Shown in pieces: positions 37,300 through 48,218 of a stretch of DNA of 64,000 bases (its first letter is position 1; every line of letters starts with the position of its first letter). The stretch is from contig CM063243.1 of NCBI GenBank assembly GCA_032158295.1, positions 7,262,948 through 7,326,947 on the forward strand, read 5' to 3'. Source of the DNA: Pycnopodia helianthoides (Eukaryota > Echinodermata > Asteroidea > Forcipulatida > Asteriidae). Under the pieces are notes generated by a model. The model did not search any database. It was not told the DNA's origin and saw nothing but the letters and a program-made list of their open reading frames with translations. The translations under genes were made by a program, and so were the position numbers.

Positions 37300-39572
37300 T
37301 AGCAGTGGACATCCGTTTGGTCGAAGGAACTACAGTTTATTAATAAACACCTTGAAGAGTTTGCACTCTGATTGGTCGAAGACTGGTCACGAGGGGGTGT
37401 ATTAACATGTGATATAAAGACCGGCTCAATGAACTAGCGAACAAATGGCCCCTAAACAAGCACATTGTTGTGTAAAATCCCATGCACTATGTGCTTGTTG
37501 CGCGGCAAACTACCGGTATCAAATCAACTCATTTATTTGTGCGTATTTATTTTTTTATTTGACAGATGGTGCCGCATGCGGAAACATTCCACGCGTAGGC
37601 GCGAACGCGCAGACAGTGTATCAATTTTAGGGTAATGCAAAGTCATGGTCTGGTTCTTGAAAATATGTATAAATAGTTGATTATGTGTAAGAGACTAGGT
37701 ACCACTCAAAAGTTGAACAGCCAAAGGATTGGCCCTTGAACATGAGTAGAACATTTCAAAAAATAACGGCGAAAGAAAAATCACAAATTCTGACGATTTT
37801 TACAGATTTTATAATAATAATAATAATAGCTTGCATTTATAGAGCGCTTAATACAGGGTTTCTAAGCGCTGATGAGTGAGATGGTATAGAGCTTAAACTG
37901 TAAACATGCTTAGATTGATCTAAATAAGTGGGTTTTGAGTTCAGTCTTAAATGAGTCCAGTGTAGTGGAGGCACGGATGTGGAAGGGGAGGTTGTTCCAG
38001 AGAGTAGGTGCGGCAATTGAGAAGGCGCGTTTTCCGTAGTGAGTGCGGAGGATAGGACCAGTGTTGAAATCTAGGTGGGCGGTAGACGATGATCGAAGGA
38101 CACGAGACGATTGTTGCTTTTTGGGAATCAGTAATTCTGTGATATATTTAGGGGCTAGGCCATATTTAGCTTTGTAAGCAAGAGTAAGAACTTTAAATTG
38201 GATCCTTTGAGATATAGGGAGCCAATGTAAGGAGCGCAGAACGGGGGTGATATGATCTGATTTCCTGGTGCGAGAAACTAGACGGGCTGCTGAGTTCTGT
38301 ATTCGTTGGAGGGGAGCAATGTGGGATTGAGGAAGGTTGATGTAAAGACTATTACAGTAGTCAAGGTGAGAAGTAGTGAATGCATGAACCAGACGTTCAG
38401 TGGTACTTTGGTCTAAGTAGCGTCTCAGCTTTCCAATCTTGTGGATTCCAAAGGCAGCGGAACGACATGTGTTCTTGATGTGTTGTTTAAGGGTTAATTG
38501 GTGATCGAGGGTGACTCCAAGATCTCTAACCGTCTTTGAAGGGGTGATGTTGTCATGGACTATGGAGATGTGTGCGGTAGGTTGTGGTGTTCGGTACTGT
38601 GAGGTGACATGGATGACTTCAGTCTTAGATGCGTTTATCTGCAGACTGTTCTGGCTTGACCATACCTGAATATCAGCAACACAGTCTGATAGCTGCTTTA
38701 TAGACTCTGTGTGCTCACTCTGCTTTAGTATGACGTAGAGCTGTGTGTTGTCAGCGTATACCGCATGATGAACACCTTGATGTGCTTTGATGATGTCTCC
38801 TAAAGGGCCAGTGTAGAGGATAAATTCCAGCGGTCCCATGACCGAACCTTGTGGGACTCCAGACAAAAGTGGAGATGGTCTGGAGAAGGATTCATTAACC
38901 TTTACAACTTGAGTCCAACCTTCAAAATACGAGCTGAGTAGCTGGAGAGCCGGACCATCTATGCCGTATGACCGCTTGAGCCTCTCCAAGGCAATTGTGT
39001 GATTAATAGTGTCGAATGCTGATGAGTAGTCTAAAAGGACAGCAATAGCTTCGAAGCCTCTGTCAATTGCAAGAAGGAGGTCGTTGCAGACTCGAACAAG
39101 TGCTGTTTCCGTAGAATGAAATTTACGATAGGCTGATTGCATTTCTGGTAGGAGTCCATGTTGTACTAGGTAAACTCGAAGTTGGGCAGAGACAATTTTC
39201 TCGAGAACCTTCCCTAGAAACGAGATGTTAGCAATTGGTCTATAGTTCGAGAAAACATTGTGATCAAGGTAAGGTTTCTTCAGCACAGGAATAACGTGTG
39301 ATAATTTGAAGGATCTCGGAAAAAAGCCCGATGACAGTGACAAGTTCATGATGTGTGTAATTGTAGGAAGAAGCTCGTTATAAGGTATTTATTAATGGGA
39401 ATAACAGTGCGTTGAGCCGGTCTTCACTGCGTGGTAATGACCTTGGTTGGTGGCTGGCCGCTGTTAATGGACCGAGCCGAAGGCTCGAGGCTCGGTCCAT
39501 TAACAGCGGCCAGCCACCAGCCCGGTCATTACCACGCAGTGAAGACCGGCTCAACGCACTGTTATTCCCTAA
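37300..39572. mobile_element. Palindrome-ended DNA element, split by a LINE
   Basis: 37360-37810 is closely similar to 49590-50085 (for example TGATATAAAGACCGGCTCA and GGCCCTTGAACATGAGTAG). In the second copy this body runs straight into the palindrome 50103-50253. Here it is interrupted at 37811 by the LINE and resumes at ATAAGGTATTTATTAATGGG, followed by the palindrome 39397-39569 (GGGAATAACAGTGC...GCACTGTTATTCCC, centred on GCCGAAGGCTCGAGG). Confidence 0.8.
37811..39375 (-). mobile_element. 5'-truncated L2/CR1-like LINE
   Basis: Contains one open minus-strand frame (39349-37910, 479 codons) covering RT and the C-terminal region: FSNYRPIANISFLGKVLEK, VLLDYSSAFDTINH, SGVPQGSVMGPLEF and the active site HAVYADNTQLYV, then ...VRDLGVTLDHQLTLKQHIK and CNSLYINLPQ. 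The active site reads YADN instead of YADD, so it is probably inactive despite the long open frame. The endonuclease is missing. The 3' end has a hairpin (AGCGCTTA/TAAGCGCT at 37843-37870) and (TTA)n repeats, as in CR1/L2-type tails. The likely target duplication is TTATAA. Confidence 0.88.
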
Positions 39573-39970
39573 GTATAGATCGGACTGACGTGTATAAATA
39601 ATGCCTGTTGTTTCGCATGAGTTTGTGCTGGATGGATCCAAACTGGATTGTCATGCCTCACCGTAGTTATAACATTTAAATCAATAGAGCCCCCTCTACT
39701 TGTATTGTAACATTACACAACTATCTCACTTAATTTTGACAGTTGCAACAGCTGGTAAAGCAAATACGCTGATCTTTGACTGCTTTTGTTGTTTCAAACA
39801 TGTCTTAATAATTATAGATTCTCACGCCTCTCCTTAGTGATAGTATTGACACCAACAGAGCACCAGTCTGCTTGTAACATTGCGCAAAAATGTCATGTAA
39901 ATTTGACAGTTGTAACAGCTGGTAAAGCGTATACGCTGACCTTTGACCGCTTGTGTTTGGACATAAGTTG

Positions 39971-40375
39971 TGTCGTGGCCGAGCGGATAAGAACACCGGA
40001 CTCAAGCTCTGGTGTTTCTGATCAGCAGAGTGGGTTCGAGTCCCGGTCGTGACACTTGTGTCCTTCAGCAAGACACTTTACCATAATTGCTGCATCCTTC
40101 GAATGGGACGTAAAGCCGTAGGTCCCGTGTGTTGTGTAATGCACGTAAAAGAACCCAGTACACTTATCGTAAAGAGAAGGGGTTCGCCCTGGTGTTCCTG
40201 GTTTGATCGGCTGCATATTGCGCCACAGCACCTTGTAAACCAATACATGGTGCTATAAATAAATAGGCCTCATACTCCAAAAACGTAGCTCCACATACCT
40301 GGCAGGAAAAAATATATCAGCGCTTAGAAACGACAGTATTAAGCGCTATATAAATGCAGCTATTATTATTATTAT
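39971..40375 (+). mobile_element. tRNA-Leu(CAA)-derived SINE
   Basis: The head (about 39971-40055) is tRNA-Leu-like: TGGCCGAGCGG box A, anticodon-loop region GGACTCAAGCTCTGG with CAA, a long variable arm, and box B GGTTCGAGTCC. A conserved-looking central part (GGGACGTAAAGCCGTAGGTC, GCACGTAAAAGAACCCAGT) resembles the central domains of widespread metazoan SINEs. The 3' tail (AGCGCTTAGAAAC...TTAAGCGCT, then ATAAATGCAGCTATTATT) matches the tail of the LINE at 37811-39375. It is AT-rich and divergent around 40250-40310. Confidence 0.88.
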
Positions 40376-40458
40376 TTCATCTTATCACAGCATGCAAAAG
40401 AAAGATTTCATTTTCATTTGTGCCGGTTACTCCTCGAGTCAGGCTACGTCCCGTAGCC

Positions 40459-42805
40459 TTAGATCTCAAGGGTCTTTCTCAGGATCCTCGCTGTTCCCAA
40501 AAGCGCCGCCTTCTGTAACAGATCTATCCTCACGTTTGTCCCTATTTCATCTAGATGTTTCCCCAGTGCTTTGGGAATGGTGCCAAGTGCTCCAACAACC
40601 ACAGGGACTACTTTCACTTTCACCTGCCAAATCTTACGGAGTTCCCTGGCCAGGTCTTGGTACTTGTGGATCTTTTCCGTCTCCTTCGAAGCTACCCTGA
40701 TATCACCCGGCACAGCTATGTCAATGAGATGACACATCTTCGTCGTCTTATCTAAGACTACAACATCCGGACGCCTATGTTCTATAACATGATCAGTCTG
40801 AATGTTAAAATCCCAGAGAATCTTGACCTGGTCGGTCTCTACAACTTTCTCCGGAACGTGGTCGTACCATTTCGCATGCACTTGGACACCATACTTCTTA
40901 CACAGATCCCAGTGAATCACCTTGGCCAACTTGTCATGTCTTCCTTTGTACTCCGTCTGGGCCATCATACTACATTCGCTGACAATATGAAATACAGTCT
41001 CTTCTGCCTTGTAACACATTCTGCACATAGGAGAGACGTTTGCTTTCTCGATCTTTGCCTTCATAACATTTGTCCTTAGTGACTGGTCTTGCGCCGCAGT
41101 AATCAAACCCTCGGTTTCCTTCTTTAGTTCTCCGCTCTTTAACCAATTCCATGACTTAGGGCTCGCTACCTCTTCAGTACATCTCAAGAACCGGCCATGA
41201 AGTGGCTTGTTCCTCCAATCTTGATGTCTTTCCTCTTTCTTTCCCCTCTTGTACTCCTTCGGCCCAACTTCGTCTTCCCTCGTGTACTTTTGGGCAACCA
41301 TCAACAAGTTCTCCTCGGTCCTCCTAATATGACAATGCAAGCTCCTGCGCTCTATGTTAACACTGTCTGCCACGCTCAGTAACCCCCTTCCGCCCTCTGA
41401 CCTCGGAAGATAGAGTCTGCTGACATTTGACCGCGGATGTAGCATGCCATGCATGGTCATCAGTTTCCTTGTTCTCCTGTCCGTGACATCTAGATCTTCC
41501 TTGGTCCACCCCACAATACCCCCACTGTACCTCATCAAAGACACGGCCCACGTGTTAATCGCCTTAATCATGTTCCCCCCCGTTCAGTTTGGACTTTAAA
41601 CATTTCTTCACCCGCCTGATGTATTCTGCCCTCAGCCTTACCTTTGATTCCTCGTGAAGCACATGGTCCGATTCAAGAACACCAAGATACCGATAACTCT
41701 CCTCCTCGCCTAGAGCACCATCTGGCAGAGCGATGCCATCGGAGTGTACCCTCTTTCCCCTCTTCATGGCCATTGAAGCACATTTCTCCAGACCGAACTG
41801 CATCCCGATGTCATCACTGAAAATCCTGACGGTCTGCACCAGAGAATCGATCTCCGCCTCATTCTTTGCAAACAACTTTAAATCGTCCATAAAAAGCAGA
41901 TGGTTGATCTTACATCCGTCCTTCTTCATTACATAACCTGCGCTCACCTTCCTCAGAATCATCGACAGGGGCATCAGTGCCAGAACAAACAGCAGTGGAG
42001 ACAGAGAGTCACCTTGGAAAATACCTCTTCTTATGCATACCTTGCCCAGACTATCGTCATTGGCTGTCAGATTTGTTCGCCACGTCTTCATGCTCTCACC
42101 TAAAAGACGTTTTACTGCATCAGCCACTCCAACCATATCCAGACATTCCATTATCCATGTGTGCGATACCATGTCATACGCCTTCTTGTAGTCGATCCAC
42201 GCCATTGCCAAATTAGTCTTTCTGCTCCTGCAATCCTTCAGTACAGCCTTGTCAATGATAAGTTGATCTTTCGTACCTCTGGACCGCTTCTTACAGCCTT
42301 TCTGCTCCTCTGGAAACAACTTCTGGTCATCCATATGGCGATAGAGGTCTTCTGCAATCATACTGGTCAAAAGTTTATACATCACAGGTAAGCACGTGAT
42401 TGGTCTATAATTACTCCCAATGTTACCTTTCTTGACATCCTTTATGATCAGAACCGTTCTTGCCTCAGTCATCCAAGATGGGACCTTACCCTGTACTAAA
42501 CAGTCTTGCAATTGTAGGGCCATTCGCTCATGCAAACTACGGAAGTTCTTCAACCAGTACCCATGCACTTGGTCCGGACACGGGGCTTTCCAATTTGGCA
42601 CTTTCTTTACCTGTCTCTTTACCTTGTCCACGTCAATCTGGAACCCTTCTTGCTGCTGTACCCCTCTCAATTCATCTTTCACATTCGTTAGCCATTCCGC
42701 TTGTCGGTTGTGCTGTATTGGTTGGTCCCAAATACTACCCCAGCTGGAGTTTGTCACTCTTTCACCGTTGACTTGATGCTCCATAGCTCTCATTATAAAC
42801 ATCAC
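40459..42805 (-). mobile_element. R2/R4/NeSL-type LINE with restriction-like endonuclease
   Basis: Two overlapping minus-strand frames. The first (42805-41564, 413 codons) is RT: NWKAPCPDQVHGYWLKNF, NYRPITCLPVMYKLLTSMI, AWIDYKKAYDMVSHTWI, RGIFQGDSLSPLLFV and active site FMDD (41893-41882). The second (41571-40459, 370 codons) holds a CCHC knuckle CRMCYKAEETVFHIVSEC (~41030-40975) and a restriction-like endonuclease with RPDVVVLD and HLIDIAVPGD (~40773-40700). The break at 41564-41571 is most simply one frameshift in a single original frame. The N-terminal DNA-binding domains are missing (5' truncation). RT and nuclease motifs look intact. Confidence 0.9.
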
Positions 42806-43185
42806 ACAATTGTGAGAAAGTTTGTAGTTTTAGGGAGAACTACATACAGCAACGCTGCAGAATATCCAACCCTACGGAGACCACTAAACACTGGTTGTAA
42901 TCAAGATGTTCCAAAGGACGCAGTTGATACGTGCGTCCGTTCACTGACTCAATGTACACTGTGCGGTCTACGTTGAAGAAAGTTTTCTGAATACAGAAAA
43001 ATCCAACACTTTTCCACCAAAAATAGCAACAAGATGGTAACTAGTTGTCGTCAAACTTGCCCTGCGGTGTCTACCAAGTAGTTAACTTTTGATGTATAAC
43101 AAACAGCAGGAAACAATATTTATCTTCTATAGAATCGAGAGCCGATCTGAAGCAGTGTTCCTTGTCTTGCCGCCATTTATTATTG

Positions 43186-43232
<47 letters not shown>

Positions 43233-43280
43233 TGTTGATTTGTTTTTTACAACAACCCTCTTATAATTGATCAATGATTC
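42806..43280. other. Spacer with (ATT)n microsatellite
   Basis: Contains an ATT trinucleotide array at 43187-43231 (about 15 units). No gene; the minus-strand poly-Asn frame over it is an artefact of the repeat. Confidence 0.7.
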
Positions 43281-43720
43281 TGTGGTGAACTCTTAATTGA
43301 ACTGTTACTTGAACTGTTATTTGTTATTTGTTATTGAACCATTTCATCTTCACTGTTAAACTGTTATAGCGCCCTCTCCCATGTCTCTCCTGTTTACAGT
43401 ATAAATAGGTCAAGGCTCTACTTTGCATACACACCAGACAAAGTAATACATTGGAAAGTTTATACATTGTTTTAGGGCACTTTCACTATCCCATGCATAG
43501 CACCACACATACAGTTAGTAGGCCTATTGATGACCTTGCTTCACTTGTGTGAGTGCAGACATAACCACTATACACTCAGTTTTCTCATTCTCTACACACT
43601 CTCTTGATGTATGTTGAATGAACCAGTAATAATCCATTCCTACTCATGAAGTTGTCTCCTCTCCATTTTTTTCTTCGAGCTACACCGTAATATAGGATCA
43701 ACAGCAATTTCTCCCATAAT
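43281..43720 (+). repeat. 5' LTR of CsRn1-like gypsy
   Basis: This ~440-bp LTR starts TGTGGTGAACTC and is repeated at 48232-48671 with only five visible substitutions (about 1%). It contains TATAAATA (43400-43407), a plausible promoter. At the position of the poly(A) signal this copy reads AATGAA, whereas the 3' LTR has AATAAA. The exact 3' boundary is uncertain by a few bases. Confidence 0.92.
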
Positions 43721-43722
43721 TG

Positions 43723-43740
43723 TGGTTACACAGACGTGAT
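43723..43740 (+). other. Primer-binding site complementary to tRNA-Trp
   Basis: TGGTTACACAGACGTGAT follows the 5' LTR by 1-2 nt and matches the complement of the 3' end of eukaryotic tRNA-Trp at 15 of 18 positions. tRNA-Trp priming is a hallmark of the CsRn1/Kabuki lineage of Ty3/gypsy elements. Confidence 0.7.
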
Positions 43741-43749
43741 ACTACTACA

Positions 43750-43889
43750 ATGATGGAAAACAAAATAGTAGCTCCGATTAACCTGAAATTGCCTCAGGCT
43801 GCTACCATCCTCCAGCCAAGGGATATACCTTGGAATGATAATGCCTCATGTGCCTTCGAAACTGTCAAACAAGCCCTCGCTACTGCCAC
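43750..43889 (+). pseudogene. Gag start fused by deletion to the RNase H start
   Basis: From ATG 43750 or 43753 (MENKIVAPINLKLPQAA, a gag-like start just after the primer site) the frame passes directly into IPWNDNASCAFETVKQAL, which is the RT/RNase H junction in gypsy pol. Most of gag, protease and RT have therefore been lost, probably before or during the Ngaro insertion. The last 52 bp are repeated at 46443-46494. Confidence 0.65.
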
Positions 43890-44577
43890 CTGCACGTGCT
43901 GCGGCAGCAAATCCTAACAGCATTAGGCAACCGCAAGATGTCCCTTAAGGAAATTCAGTCGCTAGTCGGGTCGCTCAACTTTGTATGCAGTGCAGTTGCT
44001 CCTGGGCGGGCTTTTGTGGCGATTAATTGCCCTGTCGAGGGGCTTGCGTAAGCCCCATCATAAAGTTCGTTTGTCTGCAGAGCAAAGCTTGATTTATCAA
44101 TGTGGCTGTTATTTTTGGAACATTTTAATGGTGGTCGCCAGTAAATCGCAGTGGTTGGCAGTTCAACGACAGCATCGAGATGTTCACTGATGCATCGACC
44201 AGCATTGGTTTTGGTGGTTTCTTTGTAGGGAAGTGGTTTCAAGGGCGCTGGGCACCGGACATATTGGCTCGGACGCCCCGACGGCGTCCCTAGAATTTTA
44301 TCCATTAGTTGTTGCAGTGTATCTCTGGGGCGATCTTCTAGCCAATCAGAAGGTCCGTTTCCGCTGCGACAACAGTGCTGTGGTAGCCATAATTAACAAG
44401 CAGTATTCGAGTTGTGACATGATCATGCATTTAGTGTGTTTATTTGTGCGCAAGTGTCTTAAACACAACATTTTGTTTCGGGCAGTGCATGTCCCAGACG
44501 TTCATAACGATGTTGCCGATTCCCTTTCCCTTTCATTTACTGCATGCCTTGCCTAGCATTGTAGTTCGCTATTTGAG

Positions 44578-45126
44578 GTGGCTCTTGTCAAGGCGGTGTT
44601 CTTAAGTGCATTTTTCGGCTTTATGTGCAATGGAGAATTCTCGGCAAAATCTGGTAATTGCTTGCAACAATCTTTGCTCATGTTTTTGGATGTCAAATTT
44701 TGTAATTTGAGTGAGCTCTCAGCTTCAGTCGTCTTCTCTTTTCGCCATTCTAAGAAAAACATGTCAGCCCCCCCCCCACAGCTAATCCGTTTGGTTCGTT
44801 CTGCTATTAACCCGGCAGTTTGTCCTGTACAGGCCTTGTGCGACTTGGTTGCCATTCGCCCCCTTTTGCAGGGCAGTTTTTTCTGTCATTATGATGGGAG
44901 CCTGCTTACACAGTTTCAGTTTTATGCTGTTCTCAAAAAAGTGCTTGTTTTTTCCGGTATGGGTGATGCCCATATCAGGGCACACTCATTCCAAATTGGG
45001 GCAGCCACAACTGCAGTAGCGGCGGGTATCCCCTTTACTGACATTCAAGCAACGGGCCTCTGGCGTTCTGATGCGGTGCTGAGGTACATACGCCCAGGGG
45101 CAACTTGTGTGCTCCCAGGGGTTTAG
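44578..45126 (+). pseudogene. Ngaro tyrosine recombinase, catalytic residues substituted
   Basis: A 182-codon open frame with the recognisable C-terminal box AHSFQIGAATTAVAAG and GLWRSDAVLRYIRP, with the nucleophile Tyr at 45085-45087. In the family the box normally reads HSFRIGAA; here Gln (44993-44995) replaces the catalytic Arg. The N-terminal box GFMCNGEF has Cys where GFLR.GEF normally has the first catalytic Arg. The enzyme would cut and rejoin DNA for integration; with both Arg residues changed it is probably dead although the frame is open. Confidence 0.8.
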
Positions 45127-45272
45127 TTTTCCTGCGGTGGCCACGTTTATAATAATATATCCCAGATCGGTGGTACGGTTCACAAATTTACCGTTTCAAA
45201 TTGCTTAGTTTGTGTTGTAATCTATCCATCATTATTATGCCTAACTGCGTTCGTTTGACTGTTTAAATGGCA

Positions 45273-45729
45273 GGTGATGTATGGATTGTAGGTGACTCCA
45301 TTTTGCAGGGCTTCACAGCATTTGGGCAGGTGGCTACCCCCACGTTTGTTAACTGTGCATGTGGGGACTAATGATTTGGTTGATTCTGATGCTTTCAGTT
45401 TGCGTCAGCGTATTGCATTGTTAATGCAAGAGTGTCGGAACCGTTTCCCGCATGCGGCTCTTGTAACTGTAAGGTCTAACTTGCTTCCCAGAGCTTGCTA
45501 TTTTGGGGCATTTGACCCCAAAAAGATGGAGATGAAACGGCGTTCTATAAATAGGTAGGCCACTTCATTTAGTCGCCGCATTAAGGCAACTGTGCTGCAA
45601 GACCCCCAATTTATCTGGTCTTCCTGCTTCGCATTATATCGTTTTGATGGGATACATCTTTCCAGGTTGGGAATGATAGTTGAATTATTTCGAGGTAATT
45701 TACGGGCCTGCATTAATTTGCATTCATAG
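45273..45729 (+). pseudogene. Ngaro-associated SGNH hydrolase remnant
   Basis: Block I GDVWIVGDSILQGF (Ser in GDS at 45291-45299), block III VHVGTNDLVD (Asn/Asp at 45370-45375) and block V RFDGIHLSRLG (Asp and His at 45646-45657) are all present in order, as in SGNH/GDSL esterases. A frameshift lies between blocks I and III (~45300-45340) and an in-frame stop TAG at 45556-45558. Ngaro elements are known to carry such a hydrolase as a third frame; its role in the cycle is not established. Confidence 0.75.
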
Positions 45730-46159
45730 ACCTGTTGTGCCGAAATCCCACAAACTATAAAAAAAAAAAAAAAAAAAAATTTGGCTGTCCATCCCTGTGG
45801 GGCACGCTGCGCGTGTTTGGCATTTTCTGATAAGGAAGTGGACTGCCACTGTCTGCGGGGGGTCTGATAATTGATAAACTTTTAAGTGGTAATCAATATT
45901 ATTAATGAGTTAAAGATATGTTTAACTTTAACACTGTAACACATCTCATTTTCGATGGGCCTATATTTTTGTACATTCCAATCGCGTGTACAAGCGATGG
46001 AATAATCTTGCCTTTCAGGCCTATACCTTAATGTTGATATAACTCTTGCTTGCACCTACTATCTCAAGTGGGGCTATAGCAGTACTGTAATGCAACTGCG
46101 TGTACAAGCGGTGCAATCACATAGAGCATTGATGCCTATTCGACATGTAAGAAGTAACC

Positions 46160-46420
46160 CCCTCTTGTCTGTGGTTTGTGGGCAAGTGTGTTTGCCCACA
46201 ATTGTTTATGGCAGGTTGCCAAGTAATGTTATGGCAGGTTGCCAAGTAATCCGGGCCCGGTATTCATGTATGTGTATTCATGTATGTCTGACGGGGGTTA
46301 CCCTCTTGTCTGTGGTTTGTGGGCAAGTGTGTTTGCCCACATTTGTTTATGGTAGGTTGCCAAGTAATGTTATGGCAGGTTGCCAAGTAATCCGGGCCCG
46401 GTATTCATGTATGTCTGTTG
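46160..46420 (+). repeat. Tandem direct repeats at the Ngaro 3' end
   Basis: A ~139-bp unit occurs twice (about 46163-46285 and 46302-46425): CTTGTCTGTGGTTTGTGGGC, a GGGCAAGTGTGTTTGCCCAC hairpin, two adjacent copies of TATGG(C/T)AGGTTGCCAAGTAA and CCGGGCCCGGTATTCATGTA. A GCGTGTACAAGCG palindrome-like word repeats at about 45985 and 46099. These fit split direct repeats used for circular intermediates in Ngaro elements. Confidence 0.7.
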
Positions 46421-46442
46421 TGGTTATTTGTGTCCTAAGAGA

Positions 46443-48209
46443 ATAATGCCTCACGTGCCTTCGAAACTGTCAAACAAGCCCTCGCTACCACCACATTGTT
46501 GGCCCATCCCAAGTTGCATGCTCCGCTATCTGTTATGACCGATGCATCTGATGTCGCAGTCGGAGCCGTTCTTCAGCAGCATGTTGACGACGCCTGGCAA
46601 CCCATCGCTTTCTTCTCTCGCAAGCTCAAACCCGCTGAGACACGCTACAGTGCCTTTGGTAGAGAACTTTTAACGATCTATCTAGCCATCCGACATTTCC
46701 GACAATCGCTCAAGGGTCGGCAGTTTCACGTTCTCACAGATCATAAACCACTCATCTACGCCTTCAAAGCATCACCCGATCGCTACTCCCCACGCGAGAT
46801 CCGCCATTTGGACTTCATTTCGCAGTTCACGACGGACATTCGTCATGTCAAAGGTGCTGACAATTCAGTAGCTGACGCGTTGTCACGTGTTTTACTTAAT
46901 ACAGCCACCCTACTTGCCGCCATTGATTTTGACCTGATGGCAAGGATGCAACATGACGATGATGAGTTGAATAAGTTACGCGCATCCTCAACCTCAACCT
47001 CAATGACACTTGAAGATATTTCGCTTTTCACAGGAAATTCCACTATTGTTTGCGACACTTCAACTGGCTCCCCACGACCATTTGTGCCGTCTCCACTTCG
47101 ACGCACCGTTTTTGATTCACTTCATTCGGTCTCACACCCAGGTATTCGAGCAACTCAACGACTCCTCACTCATCACTTTGTGTGGCCGAGCATTAATCGT
47201 GACATTCGTCAGTGGACTCGCTCTTGTCTCTCATGCCAGCGTGTAAAAGTTCAGCGCCACAATGTCACACCCCTCGGCACATTCACCACACCCGATGCAC
47301 GGTTCAGTCATGTTCACTTGGACTTAGTTGGACCATTACCTCTATCGGGCGGTTGTCAGTACTTGCTCACTTGTGTGGATCGTTTCACTCGTTGGCCTGA
47401 AGCAATACCGATTTCCGACATCACTGCTGAAACTGTTGCTAAGACTTTCTTCAGCCGGTGGATTGCTATGTTTGGCACTCCAACAACGATAACTGCTGAT
47501 CGTGGTCGGCAATTTGAATCCTCACTATTTAATGCCCTCTCTAAGTTACTGGGTAGTAAACACATCCACACTACGGCTTATCACCCCGCAGCTAATGGAC
47601 TAGTTGAGCGATTTCATCGTCAACTCAAACCATCCTTAAAGGCACACAGTGATCCCACCAAATGGACAGAGAATTTGCCTCTAGTGATGCTCGGTATTCG
47701 CACAGCCCTCAAGACAGATTTGGATCATAGTACAGCAGAACTTGTATTTGGCACGACTCTGCGCCTGCCCGGTGAATTTTTTAATCCAGAGTCGGTCACA
47801 TCCCCATTGGATCCCCAGAACTATGTGCATCGACTTAAGGCATCTATGCAACGCTTGTGTCTTACGCCAACACGCACGCAACAAAGCCGTTCTGTCCATA
47901 TCGCCAATTCGCCAAGACGCCGTTCGCAAACCCTTACAACCACCATACGATGGACCCTTCAAAGTGATTAGCCGCTCAGAGAAACACTTTGTTATTGACA
48001 TCAATGGATGCAAAGACACTGTAAGCATTGACCGTTTGAAGGTCGCACACCTCGATAACACTCTTTCTATAACACCACAGACCTCACCACAGCCGGACAC
48101 ACCTACCCCTGACAACCCATCACCCACTGAATCTGTTGTTCGGACAACTCGCTCTGGTCGCCAAGTTCATTGGCCTCAGAAATTTCTAACTTTTATCGTT
48201 CGCAAATAA
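46443..48209 (+). pseudogene. CsRn1-like gypsy RNase H-integrase (one frameshift)
   Basis: The main frame (to 47971) encodes RNase H (LSVMTDASDVAVGAVLQQ, HVLTDHKPLIYAF, DNSVADALSR) and integrase: HHCC finger (SHPGIRATQRLLTHHF ... CLSCQRVK), and DDE residues in HLDLVGPLPL, TITADRGRQFES and NGLVERFHRQ. A one-base frameshift near 47860-47880 moves the rest, with the GPY/F-type LQPPYDGPFKVISR and a Thr/Pro-rich tail, to another frame ending at 48209. Catalytic residues look intact, consistent with the ~1% LTR divergence and a recent origin. Confidence 0.9.
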
Positions 48210-48218
48210 CTTGCTCAC

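Larger units (their letters stand above)
43890..46442 (+). mobile_element. 5'-truncated Ngaro (tyrosine-recombinase) retroelement inside the gypsy
   Basis: In order: end of RT/connection (43899-44025, MSLKEIQSLVGSLNFV), RNase H (44233-44556, FRCDNSAVVAIINK, HVPDVHNDVADSLS), tyrosine recombinase (44578-45126), SGNH hydrolase (45273-45729), A-tract (45760-45779) and tandem direct repeats (46160-46420). RT-RNase H-YR plus an SGNH hydrolase is the known layout of Ngaro elements; direct, not inverted, terminal repeats also fit Ngaro. The RT catalytic part is missing. Flanked by a 52-bp near-duplication of gypsy sequence. Confidence 0.85.

Noticed and set aside
43071..43274. Poly-Asn protein
   Set aside because: Translation of an ATT microsatellite.
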